A stretch of 64,000 nucleotides of DNA, from contig CBFHYU010000009.1 of NCBI GenBank assembly GCA_965660165.1, positions 1 to 64,000 of the forward strand, read 5' to 3'. Below, in pieces: positions 62,401 through 64,000 of the stretch; the stretch's first letter is position 1; the number at the start of each line of letters is the position of its first letter. Source of the stretch: WTJO01 sp965660165. Lineage in GTDB: Bacteria; Pseudomonadota; Alphaproteobacteria; Puniceispirillales; Puniceispirillaceae. Both the position numbers and the translations under genes were made by a program. The notes under the pieces were generated by a model. That model ran no database searches and had not been told where the DNA came from. It worked only from the letters and a program-made list of their open reading frames with translations.

Positions 62401-64000
62401 GCACAGATGCAGGCCTGTTCTCCATTGACCCATCAACAGGTGAGATTGCCTCGAACAGCGCTATGAGGCTGACAGGTAGCAGGGTCTATAACCTTCAAGA
62501 TAGCTATGCATTTACCGTTAACTATCTGGTGGGAGGCGTCACCCATTCAGAAGATGTAACCTTATTGATAAATGAAGCATTGCAGGCACAAACAGATGTT
62601 GTTGTTGCAGAAGCTAACACAATCACGATAGATGCAGATGTGCTTGAACGGCTTGATGCATTTGCATCAAGAGACCGATTCAGAGGGCGATATAGCCTTG
62701 ATCTGTCTGTAGGCGATAATGCGTTATTTTCGATTGACGGGTCTGGCAATATTCGCACCAGTGCCGCCCTTGATTTTAATGACAGACCAGATCACAGCTA
62801 TAATTTTGATGTATTATATACTGCCAGTGATGGCACCGTATTTAGGGAATCTGTTGACCTATTGCTTACAGATACCTTTAGCTCAACAGCCAGCTTTACC
62901 GTTGAAGAAGCAGATCAGATAAGCCTGTCTATTGACGAGATAGCCTCATCAAAAGATTTTAGAGACAGATATGCTGGTGGGCAATTTACGCTATCTGGCG
63001 CAGATGCTAGCTATTTTACAGTTGACCGAGACACAGGTGATATTCTGTCTGATAGTGCAGCACAGATTATTGGTGCGACACGCAACCCGTTTCGCTTTTC
63101 ACTTGTCTACACAGCAACGAACGGGGATATCCACACTGAAGATATTACTGTGAACCTAACAGAATCTCTCCATTCAGATGCGGTGACAACCGTTCAGGAA
63201 ACAGAGGATCTTACAATTTTAGTAGATGATTTTTTGCTTCTGAAGGCGTTTGCGCTACGAGATGGTAATGTTGGAGATTATACCATCTCAGGAGAGGATG
63301 CTGATCTATTCCGATTTTCTTCTTTTGGCAATCTTGAAACTATTAACCCAATTTTAATTGGTGAACGCCCTGATGATATTTTCAGAGTTACTGTAAATTA
63401 TACGGAAACAACATTATCTGGTGGCGATACCTTCTCGGCTGAGCTTGAGATTCATCTAATAGAGACCTATAGCTCAACCGCATCATTATCCATTGTTGAG
63501 GGGGATAATATTACCATCAGGCTAGAAGATGTTGCTAGCTCAGCACTGTATGAAAGCAGACATAAAGGGGGGCAATTTAGCCTGACAGGCACAGATGCGC
63601 ACAAATTCACAGTCGATGCAGATACAGGTATAATTTCAAATCATGGCGGCAGAAGATTATTTATCGCAGACCAGCCAAGCTATCAGTTTAATCTGGTCTA
63701 TGATGATCCAGATGGCAATACCCATACAGAAGCGATCACGCTCAACCTTGACCCGCTTTTGAATTCGGTAACTGCAATCGCAACAGCCGCAGAAGCAGAT
63801 GAGGTTGAGATATTATTATCTGATTTGACTCAGCTAAATGATTTTATTCACCTAAAAGGCAGTGGTGGTAGCTTTCGGTTTGAAGGGTCTGATTCAGGCA
63901 CGTTTGAGCTTATCGATAATAGCAGAATAGTGAATAAACGCCCGATAGATTTTTCAGACAGGCGAGGCGGTAATTACCGATTTTCTGTTGGCTATCTTGC
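59451..64000 (+). CDS. Giant flagellin-like protein with cadherin-like repeats, 3' end outside the window
   Basis: An uninterrupted frame of 1516 codons from the ATG at 59451 to the window edge; an in-frame TGA at 59424 excludes a longer start, and no strong ribosome site is seen. Residues 1 to about 145 match the flagellin N-terminal D0/D1 helices (MERISSGRRVNTAADDAAGL, LQNMAVRMHELAVKANNG, NNTKLLDG). Residues about 185-335 are rich in Ser/Thr. About 335-545 is a beta-rich domain (FENGDFSASDSAS, IQIAGWDIHLSQVSI). From residue 553 on there are nine full repeats and one partial, each about 98 residues with a GxDAxxFxID...TGxI core. Normal flagellins have 250-550 residues. A C-terminal flagellin domain would be expected beyond the edge. 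Confidence 0.88.
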   Translation, partial: MVNITSNRLIRSSQVASKLTEARMQTAMERISSGRRVNTAADDAAGLAVMRRMDAQILSIRAAIQNNLTANSAIDAALSGIEVLQNMAVRMHELAVKANNGVYTDSDRALANQEILALKQEYVRMAEHTTINNTKLLDGSFLSEFQVGSNITETVGLDIDGILKRFEISAHAKATGSSIEVIKPQTIATGTSVSNTPPLITAEITEPGKIATGTSEFDVPASQIASVTTAFDYLDLAEVTGGSSAFNTPVSASASGTSVLSILPTNSASLTSSNFTTLSNMVTGSSSLGVAPTSTASITSSSNYHTTSPAQASANLASSVPPTSTASIATGGTSTLNPLAFENGDFSASDSASTAGQSGSTIQIAGWDIHLSQVSIDNADLIAGFAPPVDTIRPIGVDTGDTAIVTGSPVTYSYRDSGNRLILETNNIRTSGNGIAHGPYLVSDEAIGLKQNDQVSFEWEGLGGEQIDVMAYLVNVDTGTTITMLDFTDTDGGTVAAQTISKTIGAGEDGRYKFVFISGSYDIDSGGTVASEVAIQNIAVTQALGNVSSTSSANVTLEAMESNALTITRNMLGELDSIAASNLPDGATPYSISGADAGYFTISDHTTGEISSTGAMLRSAKASYEFTVTYRRADGGFHKEHVTLNLLSSLGASSTLTAQEGSSVTIARSQLSLLDSYASANAGIGYVLSGPDAGRFTIDGSGNLTSTGGAMEFDSQTTYNLTVEYTSVGGDIFTNDIVLNLTDTLDATASATAEEASLVTLEIADFTASQTYASKPANAGGNFTLTGTDAGLFQFNGSGDIVSRSDLLLATQPNYNFELRYTSPGGDVHVETISLSLTEALQATSNLTVNHNVIADISLSSLGSISNFASSEAGVWSLEPAASDSSLPTDDTKFSLDTPNNRIISNSPTDYTTEPRYDFDVIFTRTSDSTQFRETVTLNVRNPLARTTRISAEETDQLSISLDQLPWSDDEYSNDRSGVFSLSGTDAGLFSIDPSTGEIASNSAMRLTGSRVYNLQDSYAFTVNYLVGGVTHSEDVTLLINEALQAQTDVVVAEANTITIDADVLERLDAFASRDRFRGRYSLDLSVGDNALFSIDGSGNIRTSAALDFNDRPDHSYNFDVLYTASDGTVFRESVDLLLTDTFSSTASFTVEEADQISLSIDEIASSKDFRDRYAGGQFTLSGADASYFTVDRDTGDILSDSAAQIIGATRNPFRFSLVYTATNGDIHTEDITVNLTESLHSDAVTTVQETEDLTILVDDFLLLKAFALRDGNVGDYTISGEDADLFRFSSFGNLETINPILIGERPDDIFRVTVNYTETTLSGGDTFSAELEIHLIETYSSTASLSIVEGDNITIRLEDVASSALYESRHKGGQFSLTGTDAHKFTVDADTGIISNHGGRRLFIADQPSYQFNLVYDDPDGNTHTEAITLNLDPLLNSVTAIATAAEADEVEILLSDLTQLNDFIHLKGSGGSFRFEGSDSGTFELIDNSRIVNKRPIDFSDRRGGNYRFSVGYL
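61107..64000 (+). repeat. Tandem cadherin-like protein repeats (at least 10, period about 295 bases)
   Basis: Repeat starts fall about every 98 codons from residue 553; the tenth begins near base 63762. Each unit has an N-terminal strand with an acidic mark (TAEEAS, SAEETD, TVEEAD, IVEGDN), a core such as LSGTDAGLFSIDPSTGEI or LSGADASYFTVDRDTGDI, and ends with a strand such as HTEDITVNLTESL or HSEDVTLLINEAL. DNA identity between units is low, so they are old duplications and not recent copies. The fourth unit deviates most (no GTDAG core). Confidence 0.8.

Noticed and set aside
59336..62758. Several minus-strand frames opposite the giant flagellin-like gene
   Set aside because: The plus strand keeps one open frame for over 4.5 kb with clear domains; the minus frames are shadows.
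61107..64000. Repeat region as a CRISPR or DNA satellite
   Set aside because: Periodicity is at the protein level only, with a ~295-base period and diverged DNA.

Overview
The window looks like a chromosomal segment of a streamlined marine alphaproteobacterium, most likely of the SAR116 clade (Candidatus Puniceispirillum and relatives). This is an inference. It rests on a green-type proteorhodopsin beside a complete retinal pathway, a Sox/flavocytochrome c sulfur oxidation cluster, TAXI-TRAP and sugar ABC transporters, many sulfur-compound enzymes, short intergenic gaps and slightly AT-rich coding DNA. I saw no rRNA, tRNA, CRISPR array, insertion sequence or prophage.

Layout. Positions 1-167 hold the start of an M20-family amidohydrolase running off the left edge, then about 750 bases with no gene. 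A QuiC-type dehydroshikimate dehydratase follows (926-2788). Positions 2911-11268 are a sulfur oxidation island: a small cytochrome c and the flavoprotein FccB/SoxF on the plus strand, facing soxY-soxZ-soxC-soxD-cytochrome c-soxB and peroxiredoxin-soxR-soxS on the minus strand. soxXA is not in the window. After a DUF3179 membrane protein comes a sulfate-ester cassette (12729-20435): sulfatase, alkylsulfatase-like metallo-hydrolase, fused TRAP permease, TAXI binding protein, SDR and an IclR regulator. Next is a carbohydrate cassette (20601-28477): AGE-family isomerase, LacI regulator with two matching operator sites, a four-gene ABC importer and a GH63-like hydrolase.

Positions 28496-46014 are mixed. 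They hold an HDAC-like deacetylase, XdhC with a molybdopterin cytidylyltransferase fusion, a split ThDP sulfopyruvate/phosphonopyruvate-type decarboxylase, an epimerase, an aromatic hydroxylase with an extradiol dioxygenase, an Rrf2 regulator divergent from a persulfide dioxygenase, two exporters, a YdcF protein, a BisC/TorA-type molybdoenzyme and a few small or hypothetical genes. Positions 46162-53653 are the phototrophy island: proteorhodopsin, terminator, then crtE-crtI-crtB-crtY-blh-idi2 as a tightly overlapping operon. These genes take IPP/DMAPP to beta-carotene and cleave it to retinal. A set of hairpins that could be a small RNA follows.

The right end holds an MhpD-like hydratase, a decayed NYN-domain gene, a class V aminotransferase-fold protein, and a three-gene minus-strand unit (two tandem paralogous secreted proteins of unknown function and a TPR plus outer-membrane-barrel protein). 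Divergent from that unit is the most unusual object in the window: a giant protein of at least 1516 codons with a flagellin N-terminal domain followed by a Ser/Thr-rich segment, a beta-rich domain and at least ten cadherin-like repeats of about 98 residues, still open at the window edge.

Shared theme: reduced sulfur (sulfide, thiosulfate, persulfide, probably sulfite released from sulfonates) and sulfate esters are handled by several modules, giving electrons and carbon to a photoheterotroph that also carries a proteorhodopsin proton pump.
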